From Comamonas sp. lk (GTDB taxonomy: Bacteria > Pseudomonadota > Gammaproteobacteria > Burkholderiales > Burkholderiaceae_C), in contig CAMELV010000003.1 of the NCBI GenBank assembly GCA_945925985.1, positions 62,001-126,000 of the forward strand: 64,000 bases of DNA, given 5' to 3'. Positions 27,573-37,136 of this stretch are shown here, one piece after another. The position numbers and the translations under genes were made by a program. Position 1 is the first letter of the stretch, and the number at the start of each line of letters is the position of its first letter. Below the pieces are notes generated by a model. The model saw only the letters and a program-made list of their open reading frames with translations. It was not told the DNA's origin and ran no database searches.

Positions 27573-28361
27573 TCAGCCCTGCACCGGCATCGTGTAGTTC
27601 AGCGTCATGCGCCCGCCGTCCACGGTGACGATCTCGCCGGTGACGTAGCTGGCGGCGTCGCTGGCCAGCCAGGCCACCACATCGGCCACTTCTGAGGGTT
27701 CGCCCAGCCGTCTCATCGGGGTACGGCTCAGGATGCGGGCGCGTGCGTCCTCGCTGGTCAGTACGGCTTTGGCGGCCAGCTCGGTGGCAATGGTGCCGGG
27801 GGCCACCGCATTGACCCGGATGCCGCGGTCAGCCAGGGCCAGCGCCATCACGCGGGTGAGTTGGTTGACGCCGCCCTTGCTGACGTTGTAGCTGGCAATC
27901 GAGGGGATGGCCAGCACGCCATTGACCGAGCTCATATTGATGATGGCGCCGCCGCCGGTCAGGGCCATTTGGCGGGCCACAGCTTGCCCCACCAAAAAAG
28001 AGCCCTTCAGGTTGACCCGCAGCACGGCATCAAAATCGGCCTCGCTGACCTCCAGAAAGTCCGCCGCCTTGAAGATGCCGGCGTTATTCACCAGCACATC
28101 AATGCGGCCGAAATCGGCCATACACCGCGCCACCATGGCGTCGACTTGGGATTTGTCGCCCACATCGCAGCTGATAAAGGTGGCGCCCAACTCGGCGGCC
28201 AGGGCCTGGCCCTGCGCGTCGTCCACGTCCACCAGCACCGCGCGCGCGCCGTCGTGCACAAAACGCCGCACACAGGCTTCTCCAATGCCCTGCGCGCCAC
28301 CTGTCACCAGGCAGACGCGACCGGTCAAGCCGAATGAAACTTTAGAAGAAATCGGGCTCAT
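27573..28361 (-). CDS. short-chain dehydrogenase/reductase
   Basis: This 262-residue classical SDR has TGGAQGIG near residue 20, LVDVDD after strand two (NAD preference), NNAGIFKAAD, the catalytic Ser in NMSSVNGVLA and YNVSKGGVNQL near 165. C-terminal VTVDGGRMTLNYTMPVQG is of normal type. It lies alone on the minus strand, downstream of the helicase gene with a 55-bp gap holding an AT-rich TAGCTATATATTTAATAGT patch. It most resembles generic 3-oxoacyl or sugar-type dehydrogenases; the substrate is unknown. Confidence 0.85.
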   Translation of the reverse strand: MSPISSKVSFGLTGRVCLVTGGAQGIGEACVRRFVHDGARAVLVDVDDAQGQALAAELGATFISCDVGDKSQVDAMVARCMADFGRIDVLVNNAGIFKAADFLEVSEADFDAVLRVNLKGSFLVGQAVARQMALTGGGAIINMSSVNGVLAIPSIASYNVSKGGVNQLTRVMALALADRGIRVNAVAPGTIATELAAKAVLTSEDARARILSRTPMRRLGEPSEVADVVAWLASDAASYVTGEIVTVDGGRMTLNYTMPVQG

Positions 28362-28416
28362 TCCCTTGTCCTGCTTAGCTTGTTAGCTATATATTTAATA
28401 GTGAGGATGCGCTGGC

Positions 28417-30108
28417 TCAGCGGTTAAATGAGCCGCGTGACCCGCCTGGGCCCCGGTTGCCACCACCGCCACCACCACCATAACCCCCGCCACCACCACC
28501 GCCCCGGCGCCCACCGCGCTCGGCCATCATGTCGACACTGGTGCGCATCGGGTCAGGCTGGCCCTGGGCTGCTCTGGGCGCGCCGGCGCTATTGCCACCA
28601 CCACCACCGCCCCCACCATAGCCACCACCGCCACCACCGCCACCACCGTAACCGCCACGGCCCTGTGCTGCGCGCGGTCCACGGCTGGCGCCGTCACCTA
28701 AGGGGTTGGGTTGGCGGGCACCACCGCCACCGCCTCCACCGGCATGTCCGCCCCGGCCGCCGCCACCACCACCACCGCCATTGCCCCCCCGTGGGCCGCG
28801 GTCTGCGGAGGCGCCTTGCGGGCCTTTGTTGTCACGCACGCGTTGCAGCATCTCGGTGCGGGCGTTGCGGGCTGCGGCCTGCATCACGTCGCGGCTCGGC
28901 GGTTTGCCGGCGCCGCCCCAAATGGTCTGGCGCCCCATGGCGATGGGTTCGGCTTTTTCGCCGGGCTCGGGCATGAAGCCCTCCACCACCTGCACCGGGA
29001 TGTCTTGCTTGGTGAAGCGCTCGATGTCTTGCATGAAGCCTTCTTCGTCCAGACACACCAGGTTTACCGCCGTGCCATCGGCGCCTGCCCGGCCGGTGCG
29101 GCCGATGCGGTGCACATAGTCTTCGCAGACGTTGGGGATCTCGTAATTGACCACATGGGGCAGGTCGTCGATGTCGATGCCGCGCGCGGCAATGTCGGTC
29201 GCCACCAGGGCCCGGATGTCTCCGCATTTGAAGCCCGCCAACGCCTGTGTGCGTGCGGCCTGGCTCTTGTTGCCGTGCAGCGCCATGGCGTGGATGCCGG
29301 CCTTGGTCAGGAACTCGGCCACATTGTTGGCGCCAAACTTGGTGCGGGTGAAGACCAGCACCTGGCTCCAGTTGTGCTCCTGGATGATGTGCGCCAGCAG
29401 TGCTTTTTTCTTGCCACGGCCCACCGGGTGGATCAGTTGCGTGATGCGCTGCACCGTGGTGTTGCGCGGTGTGACCTGGATGCTTTGCGGGTTTTTAAGC
29501 AGCGTGGCCGCGAGTTCGCGGATCTCGTCACTGAAGGTGGCCGAGAACAGCAGGCTTTGCTTGTCCTTGGGCACCACGGCCAGCACTTTTTTGACATCGT
29601 GGATAAAGCCCATGTCGAGCATGCGGTCGGCTTCGTCCAGCACCAGAGTCTGTACTTGGCCCAGGTCCAGCACGCCCTGTTGCAGCAGGTCGAGCAGACG
29701 ACCCGGTGTGGCCACCAGAATGTCGACGCCCTTTTTGACGCGTGAAATCTGCGGGTTCATGCCGACCCCGCCAAACACCACGGTGGAGGAGACCTCCAGG
29801 TATTTGCCATAGGTCTGCACTGATTCTTCAATTTGTGCTGCCAGCTCGCGGGTGGGCGTCAGGATCAGCACCCGGATGCCCAGCCCGCCGAATTTGTTGC
29901 GCGGTGCGGGGGCCGCAATGAGTTTGTGCAGGATGGGCAGCACAAAGGCGGCCGTCTTGCCGGTGCCGGTCTGGGCTCCGCCGAGCAGGTCTTGCCCGGC
30001 AAGCACGGCCGGAATGGCCTGCGCCTGGATGGCCGTGGGTGTGACGTAGCCCTCTTCGAGCACGGCCTTAAGAATGGCCGGGGCCAGGTTGAGTTCTTCA
30101 AAGTTCAT
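28417..30108 (-). CDS. rhlE: DEAD-box RNA helicase, RhlE type
   Basis: This is a 563-residue ATP-dependent RNA helicase, probably for ribosome assembly or cold adaptation. The N-terminal core has the Q motif region ([30 protein letters not shown]), [40 protein letters not shown] and FSATFS. The second core domain has [15 protein letters not shown] and [12 protein letters not shown]. From about residue 425 the tail is low-complexity Gly/Arg sequence with runs of Gly broken by YGGG, RGG and two RAAQG segments, typical of RNA-binding tails of RhlE proteins in this lineage. It is divergent from ettA. Confidence 0.92.
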   Translation of the reverse strand: MNFEELNLAPAILKAVLEEGYVTPTAIQAQAIPAVLAGQDLLGGAQTGTGKTAAFVLPILHKLIAAPAPRNKFGGLGIRVLILTPTRELAAQIEESVQTYGKYLEVSSTVVFGGVGMNPQISRVKKGVDILVATPGRLLDLLQQGVLDLGQVQTLVLDEADRMLDMGFIHDVKKVLAVVPKDKQSLLFSATFSDEIRELAATLLKNPQSIQVTPRNTTVQRITQLIHPVGRGKKKALLAHIIQEHNWSQVLVFTRTKFGANNVAEFLTKAGIHAMALHGNKSQAARTQALAGFKCGDIRALVATDIAARGIDIDDLPHVVNYEIPNVCEDYVHRIGRTGRAGADGTAVNLVCLDEEGFMQDIERFTKQDIPVQVVEGFMPEPGEKAEPIAMGRQTIWGGAGKPPSRDVMQAAARNARTEMLQRVRDNKGPQGASADRGPRGGNGGGGGGGGRGGHAGGGGGGGARQPNPLGDGASRGPRAAQGRGGYGGGGGGGGGYGGGGGGGGNSAGAPRAAQGQPDPMRTSVDMMAERGGRRGGGGGGGYGGGGGGGNRGPGGSRGSFNR

Positions 30109-30349
30109 AGTTTGGCGCCAATCCTGGGCGCTATGGCATCGGCCTGTCTTGATGCCTGTGGCACCGCGTCAGTCAAAGGCAGATGGGATACAAAAGTGGA
30201 ACCGCTGCGCAAGGCTTGGTTCCCGGCAAGGTGCCGGCGTCGCGGGCAACTGATACGCCGAAACATTAAGATTGTCGCACGGTCTGGGGCCCGCGACGGG
30301 CAAGCGCTGATAATGACGGTTTTTCCTTTTCCCTCACACCGCAAGTCAA

Positions 30350-32011
30350 ATGGCTCAATACGTTTTCTCCATGAACCGCGTCGGCAAGATCGTGCCGCCC
30401 AAGCGGCATATTCTCAAAGACATTTCGCTCAGTTTCTTTCCCGGCGCCAAGATTGGCGTGCTGGGCACCAATGGCTCCGGCAAGTCCACTTTGCTCAAAA
30501 TCATGGCGGGTGTGGACAAGGAAATTGAGGGCGAAGCCACCCCGATGGCTGGCCTGAACATCGGTTACCTGCCGCAGGAGCCCAAGCTGGACCCCGAGCA
30601 AACCGTGCGTGAAAGTGTGGAGGCCGGCATGGGCAGTCTGTACGCTGCCAAAGCCCGGCTCGAAGAAATCTACGCCGCCTACGCTGAAGAAGACGCCGAT
30701 TTTGACAAACTGGCCACCGAGCAGGCCGAGATGGAGGCCATCATCTCCAGCGCCGGCACCGACTCTGAGCACCAGCTCGAAATAGCCGCTGACGCCCTGC
30801 GCCTGCCGCCCTGGGATGCCAAGATTGGGCTGCTTTCGGGCGGCGAGAAGCGCCGCGTGGCGCTGTGCCAGTTGCTGCTCTCCAAACCCGACATGCTGCT
30901 GCTGGACGAGCCGACCAACCACCTGGACGCCGAATCGGTGGACTGGCTGGAGCAGTTTTTGCAGCGCTACCCCGGCACCGTGGTCGCCATCACCCACGAT
31001 CGGTACTTTCTGGACAATGCCGCCGAGTGGATTCTGGAGCTCGACCGTGGCTCCGGCATCCCCTACAAGGGCAACTACAGCGACTGGCTGAGCCAGAAGC
31101 AAGCCCGCCTGGAGGCCGAGCAAAAGGGCGAGGAGGCCCGGGCCAAGGCCCTGAAGAAAGAGCTGGAATGGTCCCGCCAGAACCCCAAGGCCCGCCAGGC
31201 CAAGAGCAAAGCGCGTTTGGCCCGTTTTGAGGAACTGTCTGACTTTGAGTACCAGAAGCGCAACGAGACCAACGAGATCTTCATCCCGGTGGCTGACCGC
31301 CTGGGCCAAGAGGTGATTGAGTTCGTCAACGTCACCAAGTCGTTTGGCGACCGTGTGCTGATCGACAACCTGAGCTTCAAGGTGCCCCCCGGCGCCATTG
31401 TGGGCATCATCGGCCCCAACGGTGCCGGTAAATCCACACTGTTCCGCATGATCTCGGGCCAGCAGCAGCCTGATTCGGGCACGGTCAAGATTGGCTCCAC
31501 CGTCAAGATGGCCTTTGTTGACCAGAACCGCGACGACCTGGCCAACGAGAAAACGGTGTGGGAAGACGTGTCGGGCGGGCTCGACATGTTGAACATTGGC
31601 AAGTTCCAGATGGCCAGTCGCGCCTACTGCGGCCGCTTCAACTTCAATGGCTCTGACCAGCAGAAGCGGGTGGGTACCCTGTCGGGCGGTGAGCGTGGCC
31701 GGTTGCATTTGGCCAAGACCCTGATTGCCGGGGGCAATGTGCTGATGCTTGACGAGCCTTCCAACGACCTTGACGTGGAAACCCTGCGCGCCCTGGAAGA
31801 CGCGCTGCTGGAGTTTGCCGGCTCACTGATGGTGATCAGCCACGACCGCTGGTTTTTGGACCGGATTGCCACCCACATCCTGGCCTGTGAGGGCGACAGT
31901 CAGTGGACCTTCTACGACGGCAACTACCAGGAGTACGAGGCTGACAAGAAGCGCCGCTTGGGCGAGGAGGGCGCCAAGCCCAAACGCATGCGCTTCAAGG
32001 CGCTCAAATAG
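30350..32011 (+). CDS. ettA: energy-dependent translational throttle protein, ABC-F ATPase
   Basis: This 553-residue ABC-F protein binds the ribosomal E site and couples translation to the ATP/ADP ratio. Two nucleotide-binding domains are seen: Walker A LGTNGSGKST with signature LSGGEKRRVAL, and IGPNGAGKST with LSGGERGRLHL. Walker B sequences are LLLDEPTNHLD and LMLDEPSNDLD. The EttA-type linker with WSRQNPKARQAKSKARLARF and the toe/arm region are present, and the C-terminus KPKRMRFKALK is characteristic. Length matches E. coli EttA (555). Confidence 0.95.
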   Translation: MAQYVFSMNRVGKIVPPKRHILKDISLSFFPGAKIGVLGTNGSGKSTLLKIMAGVDKEIEGEATPMAGLNIGYLPQEPKLDPEQTVRESVEAGMGSLYAAKARLEEIYAAYAEEDADFDKLATEQAEMEAIISSAGTDSEHQLEIAADALRLPPWDAKIGLLSGGEKRRVALCQLLLSKPDMLLLDEPTNHLDAESVDWLEQFLQRYPGTVVAITHDRYFLDNAAEWILELDRGSGIPYKGNYSDWLSQKQARLEAEQKGEEARAKALKKELEWSRQNPKARQAKSKARLARFEELSDFEYQKRNETNEIFIPVADRLGQEVIEFVNVTKSFGDRVLIDNLSFKVPPGAIVGIIGPNGAGKSTLFRMISGQQQPDSGTVKIGSTVKMAFVDQNRDDLANEKTVWEDVSGGLDMLNIGKFQMASRAYCGRFNFNGSDQQKRVGTLSGGERGRLHLAKTLIAGGNVLMLDEPSNDLDVETLRALEDALLEFAGSLMVISHDRWFLDRIATHILACEGDSQWTFYDGNYQEYEADKKRRLGEEGAKPKRMRFKALK

Positions 32012-32020
32012 GGCAAACGC

Positions 32021-33034
32021 TCAAAGGTCGCAGGCGGCCGGCCAGTGCAGGCCGCCTGAACTGGCACTGCGCGCAGCCTTTATGGCGCGTACCACAGCGC
32101 GTGCCGTCACTTCGGCGGCCAGCGTGCCCAGCACCATCATACCGGCGGTCTTGCCCGCCTGGCCGGTGCCCAATGTGAACAAGGCATCGCCATCGGACAG
32201 GGTGTGCACCGGGTTGATGCTGCGCGCCAGGCCGTCGTGCGCCACCTGGGCCAGCCGGTGCGCCTGCGCCTTGGTGAGGATGGCGTCGGTGGCGATGACC
32301 CCGATGGTGGTGTTCGTGCCGGCCAGCAGCGGTTGGGGCAACTCGCCGGCCAGAATGGCCTGGCGGATATTGAGCAGGGCTGTGCCGTCGGTGGTGCGGG
32401 CGCCGGCAATCACCTGCGCGGTGTCTGGGTCGATCACATCGCCCAGGGCGTTACAGGCCACCAGGGCCCCCACGGTCACGCCGTCCAGCGTGACTGAAGC
32501 GCTGCCAATGCCGCCGCGCATGGCGCGTGCCAGGCCAAATAGTTTGCCAACCAGGGCACCAGCCCCAGCACCCACATTGCCCTGCGCCGGCGGCTCGCGG
32601 CTGGCGGCCTGGCAGGCTAGGTAACCGGCCTGAGCGTCGGGCCGGATGCGGGCGTCGCCCACCGGCAGGTCAAACAACACGGCGGCCGGCACGATGGGCA
32701 CCAGGCCAAAACGCACGTCCAGGCCAATGCCCTGTTCCTCCAGCCAGCGCATCACGCCAGCGGCGGCGTCCAGCCCCCAGGCGCTGCCGCCGGCCAGCAG
32801 TATGGCGTGCGCCCGGTCCACCAGGTTGGAGGGGTGCAGCAGGTCGGTCTCTCGGGTGCCGGGTGCAGCGCCCCGCACATCCACACCGGCCACGGCACCG
32901 GCGCGGGCAATCACCACGCTGCAGCCGGTGGGGCGGCGGGCGTCGGTGAAGTGGCCGACCTCAATGCCGGCCACCCGGGTGATGCTGTCAGCGCTGGCAA
33001 ATTGGGAATCGGACATGGCGTTTTGATTATCCAC
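32021..33034 (-). CDS. P1 (S58) family peptidase, DmpA/aminopeptidase type
   Basis: This 337-residue enzyme is of the DmpA / L-aminopeptidase-D-esterase family, whose precursor cleaves itself to expose an N-terminal Ser or Thr nucleophile. Landmarks are ITRVAGIEVGHFTD at the start, GGSAWGLDAAAGVMRWLEEQ, NVGAGAGALVGK, and GTNTTIGVIATDAILTKAQ containing the probable autocleavage site and nucleophile (Thr). Start could be 33034 or the internal ATG at 33016; neither has a strong ribosome binding site. It is convergent with ettA, nine bases apart. Confidence 0.85.
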   Translation of the reverse strand: MDNQNAMSDSQFASADSITRVAGIEVGHFTDARRPTGCSVVIARAGAVAGVDVRGAAPGTRETDLLHPSNLVDRAHAILLAGGSAWGLDAAAGVMRWLEEQGIGLDVRFGLVPIVPAAVLFDLPVGDARIRPDAQAGYLACQAASREPPAQGNVGAGAGALVGKLFGLARAMRGGIGSASVTLDGVTVGALVACNALGDVIDPDTAQVIAGARTTDGTALLNIRQAILAGELPQPLLAGTNTTIGVIATDAILTKAQAHRLAQVAHDGLARSINPVHTLSDGDALFTLGTGQAGKTAGMMVLGTLAAEVTARAVVRAIKAARSASSGGLHWPAACDL

Positions 33035-33060
33035 GCCGCCTTGCCGTTCAGTGCCCGCAT

Positions 33061-33351
33061 TTACTTGGCCGGCTCCAGCGTCAGCACCGTGTAGGCGCCG
33101 TTGACCTTGTCTGCGGTAAAGCGCACCTTGTCACCGGTCTTGACGCCACCCAGCAGCGCTGGGTTGGAGACCTGGAACACAATGGTCATGGGCGGCATCT
33201 CCAGGTTCTTGATCTCGCCATGTTTGAGCGTGATCTTGCGCGCGCTCAGGTCTACCTTGCGGACCTCAGCCTCGGTGGGTTCCGCAGCGGTGGCGGTCAG
33301 GCCGATGCCGCACAGCAACGCAGTCAGCAGCAGTTGGCGATATTTGGGCAT
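33061..33351 (-). CDS. CusF-like periplasmic copper-binding protein
   Basis: This 96-residue protein has a cleavable signal (YRQLLLTALLCGIGLTATAA). The CusF beta-barrel follows: KVDLSARKITLKHGEIKNLE, then MPPMTIVFQVSNPALLGG. The Cu(I)/Ag(I) ligands of CusF are a His and two Met, and H in LKHGE with the MPPM Met pair matches that arrangement. GAAGGACGTCAAACC precedes the ATG at 33351. It is the last gene of the copper cluster running from 37523 down to here and would buffer or deliver periplasmic copper. Confidence 0.88.
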   Translation of the reverse strand: MPKYRQLLLTALLCGIGLTATAAEPTEAEVRKVDLSARKITLKHGEIKNLEMPPMTIVFQVSNPALLGGVKTGDKVRFTADKVNGAYTVLTLEPAK

Positions 33352-33364
33352 GGTTTGACGTCCT

Positions 33365-33841
33365 TCAGGGGTAGTTTTGATAAGCGGATTGGCGGCCATC
33401 GCGCTGGACCAGCAACACAGCAAATTTGTCGCGCCGCGTGCCGTACTCCGGGCCGTCCATGCCCGGTGAGCCGACCGGCATGCCGGGCACAGCCAGGCCC
33501 ACCGCCCGAGGCCGCTCTTTGAGCATCCGACTGATCTCCCGTGCCGGTACATGCCCCTCAACCACATAGCCGTCCACGACGGCGGTGTGGCAGGAGCCGA
33601 AGGCCTCGGGCAGGCCGAGCTGCTGGCGCTTCTGGCGCTTGGCGTCGTCGCTCACGTCATGGGCCTTGACCTCAAAGCCTGCCGCCTGGACATGCTTGAG
33701 CCAATCTTTGCAGCAGCCGCAGCTGGCTGTTTTCCAAACCTCCAGCCGTGGCCGGGCGGGGTTTGGGGTCTGGGCTTGGCTGGCCAGGGGCGCAAGACTC
33801 AGGAGCGCGCAGACGTGGGTTAACAGATGTCGACGGTTCAT
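33365..33841 (-). CDS. DUF411 metal-binding protein
   Basis: This is a 158-residue exported protein with signal MNRRHLLTHVCALLSLAPLA and probable cleavage after SQAQ. The mature part has the DUF411 features: VWKTASCGCCKDWLKHVQAA with the clustered cysteines, FGSCHTAVVDGYVVEGHVPA, and VPGMPVGSPGMDGP, whose Met/His/Cys residues suit Cu(I) binding. Family members occur in copper and heavy-metal resistance operons; biochemical function is not established. The start at 33841 is chosen because it begins the signal peptide. Confidence 0.88.
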   Translation of the reverse strand: MNRRHLLTHVCALLSLAPLASQAQTPNPARPRLEVWKTASCGCCKDWLKHVQAAGFEVKAHDVSDDAKRQKRQQLGLPEAFGSCHTAVVDGYVVEGHVPAREISRMLKERPRAVGLAVPGMPVGSPGMDGPEYGTRRDKFAVLLVQRDGRQSAYQNYP

Positions 33842-33851
33842 GGTGTGATTC

Positions 33852-34354
33852 TCAAGGTTTTGGGGTGCTTGGTGCGCTGACCTTGATCTTGCCGACCATG
33901 CCGGCCTGGTAATGGCCGGGCAGCAGGCAGGCAAATTCAAATTCGCCAACGCGGTTGAATGTCCAGATCAGTTGGTCGCTCTTGCCCGGCTTGACATGGG
34001 TCATGTAGGGCTCGCTGTGCGCCATGTCCGGAAACTTGACCATCAGCGCGGCATGCGCGTCCAGCTCGGCCTTGGTGCCGATCACCAACTCGTGCAGGCC
34101 TTTGCCGGCGTTGCGGACCACCAATTTGACGGTGTCGCCCGCGCGGATTTGCAGTTCTGCCGGGATGAAGCGCATTTGGTCGGTCATGGTTACCGTGATG
34201 GTGCGGTTGACGGCTTTGGCGTCACCGGCAATGCCCCAGGCGGTCTGTACCTTCTCGGTTGGCGCGCTTGAGTGCGCTGCATTATTATGAGGAAAAACGG
34301 CTGTAGCCCCGTGGTTATTAAGAGTATTGCTATCAATTTTAGTATTTTCATCAT
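33852..34354 (-). pseudogene. cupredoxin-domain protein with frameshift in the signal-peptide region
   Basis: The cupredoxin body (KVQTAWGIAGDAKAVNRTI, FIPAELQIRAGDTVKLVV, HELVIGTKAELDAHAALM, FACLLPGHYQAGMVGKIKV) has the type 1 copper ligands His, Cys, His and Met. Its frame has no ATG, GTG or TTG upstream of residue MTDQM (34187). The natural start, ATGATG at 34354/34351 nine bases after the multicopper-oxidase stop, opens a signal-like MMKILKLIAILLITTGLQPF in a different frame. One extra base in the A5 run at 34293-34297 (T5 in the coding sense) would join signal and body exactly. So this is either a true frameshift, a sequencing error, or slippage at the homopolymer. Confidence 0.75.
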
Positions 34355-34362
34355 GATCTCGT

Positions 34363-35763
34363 TCAGTGCTTGTGGCCGGTTACAGGTTTTTTGACGTTCA
34401 TGGCTGGGGTGGCGGCCGATGCCCCAAGAGGCTCGCTTTGACGGCTGGCGGCCGGCAGGGTGCCCGTCCATTCAAAGGCCCGGGTGCCGGGTGGCTGGGT
34501 GAACGGACCCGGATCGCGGTAGTCGCCGGGGGCCTGGTCCCGTCGCACCTTCAGGGTGGTGAACATACCGCCCATCTCCAGCGCACCAAAGGGACCGGTG
34601 CCGGTCATCATGGGCAGGGTGTTGTCGGGCAGGGGCATCTCCATCTCGCCCATGTCGGCCATGCCGCGTTCGCCCATCACCATGTAGTCGGGGATCAGCT
34701 TCTGGATTTTTTTGACCAGGCCCACGTGATCGACGCCGATCAGGGTGGGTACGGCATGGCCCATGGCGTTCATGGTGTGGTGGCTCTTGTGGCAATGCAG
34801 GGCCCAGTCGCCTTCCTCGTCGGCCACAAACTCCAACTGGCGCATCTGGCCGACCGCCACATCGACGGTCACCTCAGGGCAGCGCGCGGCCAGCGGCCAG
34901 GGCCCGCCATCGCTGCCAGTGATCTCGAACTCATGCCCGTGCAGGTGGATCGGGTGGTTGGTCATGGTCAGGTTGCCCACGCGCAGCCGCACCCGGTCGC
35001 CCAGCCGGACATTGAGCGAGTCGATACCCGGAAAGGCCCGGCTGTTCCAGGTCCACAGGTTGAACTCGAGCATGGTGTTGACCTTGGGCGTGCTCGCACC
35101 TGGCTCGATGTCGTAGGCATTGAGCAGAAAGCAAAAGTCGCGGTCTACCTCGCTGATCAGCGGGTGCGGCGCCTTGGGGTGGGTGACCCAGAAGCCCATC
35201 ATGCCCATGGCCATTTGCGTCATTTCGTCCGCATGGGGGTGGTACATGAAGGTGCCGGGCCGGCGCGCCACAAACTCGTAAACAAAGGTCTTGCCGACCG
35301 GAATCTGCGGCTGTGTCATGCCGCCCACGCCGTCCATGCCATTGGGCAGGCGCTGGCCATGCCAATGGATGGTGGTGTGCTCGGGCAGCTTGTTGGTGAC
35401 AAACACCCGCACCCGATCCCCCTCGACCACCTCGATCGTCGGCCCCGGGCTTTGCCCGTTGTAACCCCACAAGGTGGCTTGCATGCCGGGGGCGATCTCG
35501 CGCACCACCGGCTCGGCCACCAGATGAAATTCCTTGACGCCATCTTTCATTCGCCAGGGCGCAGTCCAGCCGTTGAGCGTGACCACCGGCCGGTAGGGCC
35601 TGCCCGTGGTGGGGGCCAGTGGCGGTGCCGTGACGGCGCCGCGCATGATGACGGGCTCGGGCAGGGCCGCCAGAGCCCCCCGGCTGACGCTGGCCACGGC
35701 CACTGCCGCGGTGGAGGCAGCGGCGGTGGTAAAAAAATGTCGTCGTTGCATTGTGCTGTCCAT
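34363..35763 (-). CDS. Tat-exported multicopper oxidase of the copper cluster
   Basis: The protein of about 466 residues begins with MQRRHFFTTAAASTAAVAVA, a Tat signal. Copper-binding motifs in order are TTIHWHGQRLPNGMDG, TFMYHPHADE, HPIHLHGHEFEI and LHCHKSHHTMNAMGH, which build the trinuclear and type 1 sites. The Met/His-rich segment after it (MVMGERGMADMGEMEM) is typical of CopA/CueO-type cuprous oxidases. It probably oxidises periplasmic Cu(I). The start is uncertain: ATG at 35763 or 35751, with TTG at 35769 also in frame. Upstream is a tandem TTTGACC repeat in place of a clear ribosome binding site. Confidence 0.88.
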   Translation of the reverse strand: MDSTMQRRHFFTTAAASTAAVAVASVSRGALAALPEPVIMRGAVTAPPLAPTTGRPYRPVVTLNGWTAPWRMKDGVKEFHLVAEPVVREIAPGMQATLWGYNGQSPGPTIEVVEGDRVRVFVTNKLPEHTTIHWHGQRLPNGMDGVGGMTQPQIPVGKTFVYEFVARRPGTFMYHPHADEMTQMAMGMMGFWVTHPKAPHPLISEVDRDFCFLLNAYDIEPGASTPKVNTMLEFNLWTWNSRAFPGIDSLNVRLGDRVRLRVGNLTMTNHPIHLHGHEFEITGSDGGPWPLAARCPEVTVDVAVGQMRQLEFVADEEGDWALHCHKSHHTMNAMGHAVPTLIGVDHVGLVKKIQKLIPDYMVMGERGMADMGEMEMPLPDNTLPMMTGTGPFGALEMGGMFTTLKVRRDQAPGDYRDPGPFTQPPGTRAFEWTGTLPAASRQSEPLGASAATPAMNVKKPVTGHKH

Positions 35764-35786
35764 CGTCAAAGGTCAAAGGTCAAAGA

Positions 35787-37037
35787 TCAATGGGCCGGTT
35801 GAGCACTGGGGCCCTGCGCCGGGCCAGAGGCTTCTGCTGAAAAATCAAGGTCCAGGCCAGCCAGTACGCCTTGCAGGTCGGTGTGGGCCAGCCAGAAATC
35901 GCGTTGGGCCAGCAGGGCGGCGTTCACACTGCGGATGCGGGCGCCAGCGCTGGCCAGCAGGTCCCAGGTGCTGAGCAGCATGCCGTTGTAGCGGGCCTGG
36001 GTTTCCTCCTGCAACGTGGTTCGCCAAAGGACGACGTCGTCGCGCTGATGGCGTGCCGTGTCGTAGGCCGAGCGGTAGCGCCCATAGGCTTCGCGGGCGC
36101 GGCTGCGCGTGCTGCTGGTCAGCGTGTCCGCCTCGGCCAGGGCGCGGATAGCATCCTCCAGGGCGTGTCGCAGGGCGTTTTGGCCGGTGTCGAGCACTGG
36201 CGCCTGGGTGAGCAAGGTGCCCAGTGCCGAGCCATCGTCCGGGGGCTGGTTTTGCCAGGTCGGTGTGATGCCCGCTGCCAGTGATTGCCAGGCGGCCAGG
36301 CTGTCGCGGCTGAATGCGGCTCGCTGCCGCTCGGCGTGGGCCCGTGCCAAGGCGCTTGGCAGGTGTTGGCGCAGGGCGGCGTCCTCCAGCCCCTGCGCTG
36401 TCACCGGCGAGGCCGGTAAGTCAGGCAGCCTGGGCGGCAAGCTGAACTTGGCGGCTTCGCCCCACAAGCCGAGCAAGCGCACCAGCCGTTCTCGGGTGCT
36501 CAAAGCCTGCTGCCGTGCCACAGCAAGCGCCATGGCTGCGTCTGATTGCAAGAGCCGGGTCTGGATGCGCTGCATCTGGCTCCAATTGCCCACGGCAGCC
36601 ATGCGCTGCGCCAATTCGGCGCCCGCTTCAGTGGCTTCCAGCGCATCCTGCAGGTAGACCACACTTTGGTTCGCCGCCACGGCCTCGACCCAGGCACGAC
36701 TGACCTGGTGGCTGAGTTGCGCCACTTGCGCGTTGATTCGCGCAGTTTCCAGCGTATTGAGGGCCGGGCCCAACCATAAATCTGGACGCTGCCGCAGGGC
36801 GGTTGTGGTGGCTTGGCGCAGGTTCAGAACAGGCCGAGCCGCGCCGGTTGCTTGGCCCGCCACCTGGGTTTGTGCCGCCTCCTGGGCCAGGATGTCGGCA
36901 TGGCCACGCTGGTGCTGGCCCACAGCAGCATTGGCGCGGCGCCAGGCTTCGCCGTCAGATTCGGTGGCGGCGGACTGCGCCCACCCCGACACCTGGACAC
37001 ACGCCCAGGCACAGGCCAGGGCTATTTTCAATTTCAT
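35787..37037 (-). CDS. TolC/CusC-like outer-membrane efflux protein
   Basis: This 416-residue protein has signal MKLKIALACAWACVQVSGWA and long alpha-helical repeats (LGPALNTLETARINAQVAQL, AWVEAVAANQSVVYLQDALE, LYR-like second half), characteristic of TolC-family channels. It is shorter than RND-partner channels (about 450-480). AGGAGATTCCC before the ATG at 37037 supports the start. It sits between the Cys-rich exported protein gene and the multicopper oxidase gene, so it presumably exports copper. No RND pump, adaptor or P-type ATPase is encoded in the window. Confidence 0.8.
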   Translation of the reverse strand: MKLKIALACAWACVQVSGWAQSAATESDGEAWRRANAAVGQHQRGHADILAQEAAQTQVAGQATGAARPVLNLRQATTTALRQRPDLWLGPALNTLETARINAQVAQLSHQVSRAWVEAVAANQSVVYLQDALEATEAGAELAQRMAAVGNWSQMQRIQTRLLQSDAAMALAVARQQALSTRERLVRLLGLWGEAAKFSLPPRLPDLPASPVTAQGLEDAALRQHLPSALARAHAERQRAAFSRDSLAAWQSLAAGITPTWQNQPPDDGSALGTLLTQAPVLDTGQNALRHALEDAIRALAEADTLTSSTRSRAREAYGRYRSAYDTARHQRDDVVLWRTTLQEETQARYNGMLLSTWDLLASAGARIRSVNAALLAQRDFWLAHTDLQGVLAGLDLDFSAEASGPAQGPSAQPAH

Positions 37038-37136
37038 GGGAATCTCCTGAATCACGGATGCCGAGCGCAAACTTCGGCGTAGTGCGTGGTGGCGAGGCTG
37101 GCAACCCGTCAATAAGACGTGGCTGTGCCCGCGGGT

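Noticed and set aside
28480-28760. Dense CCACCACC repeats that might be taken for a CRISPR or satellite array
   Set aside because: They are codon repeats of the Gly-rich RhlE tail, with no constant repeat/spacer pattern.
28428-29745. His- and Pro-rich plus-strand frames opposite rhlE, which look like a histidine-rich metal-binding protein
   Set aside because: They are the complement of the helicase's Gly codons (GGx gives CCx/ACC), not an independent gene.
34366-35802. Open frame of 478 codons antisense to the multicopper oxidase
   Set aside because: The sense strand carries all copper motifs and a Tat signal; the antisense translation has only skewed His/Gly/Pro composition.
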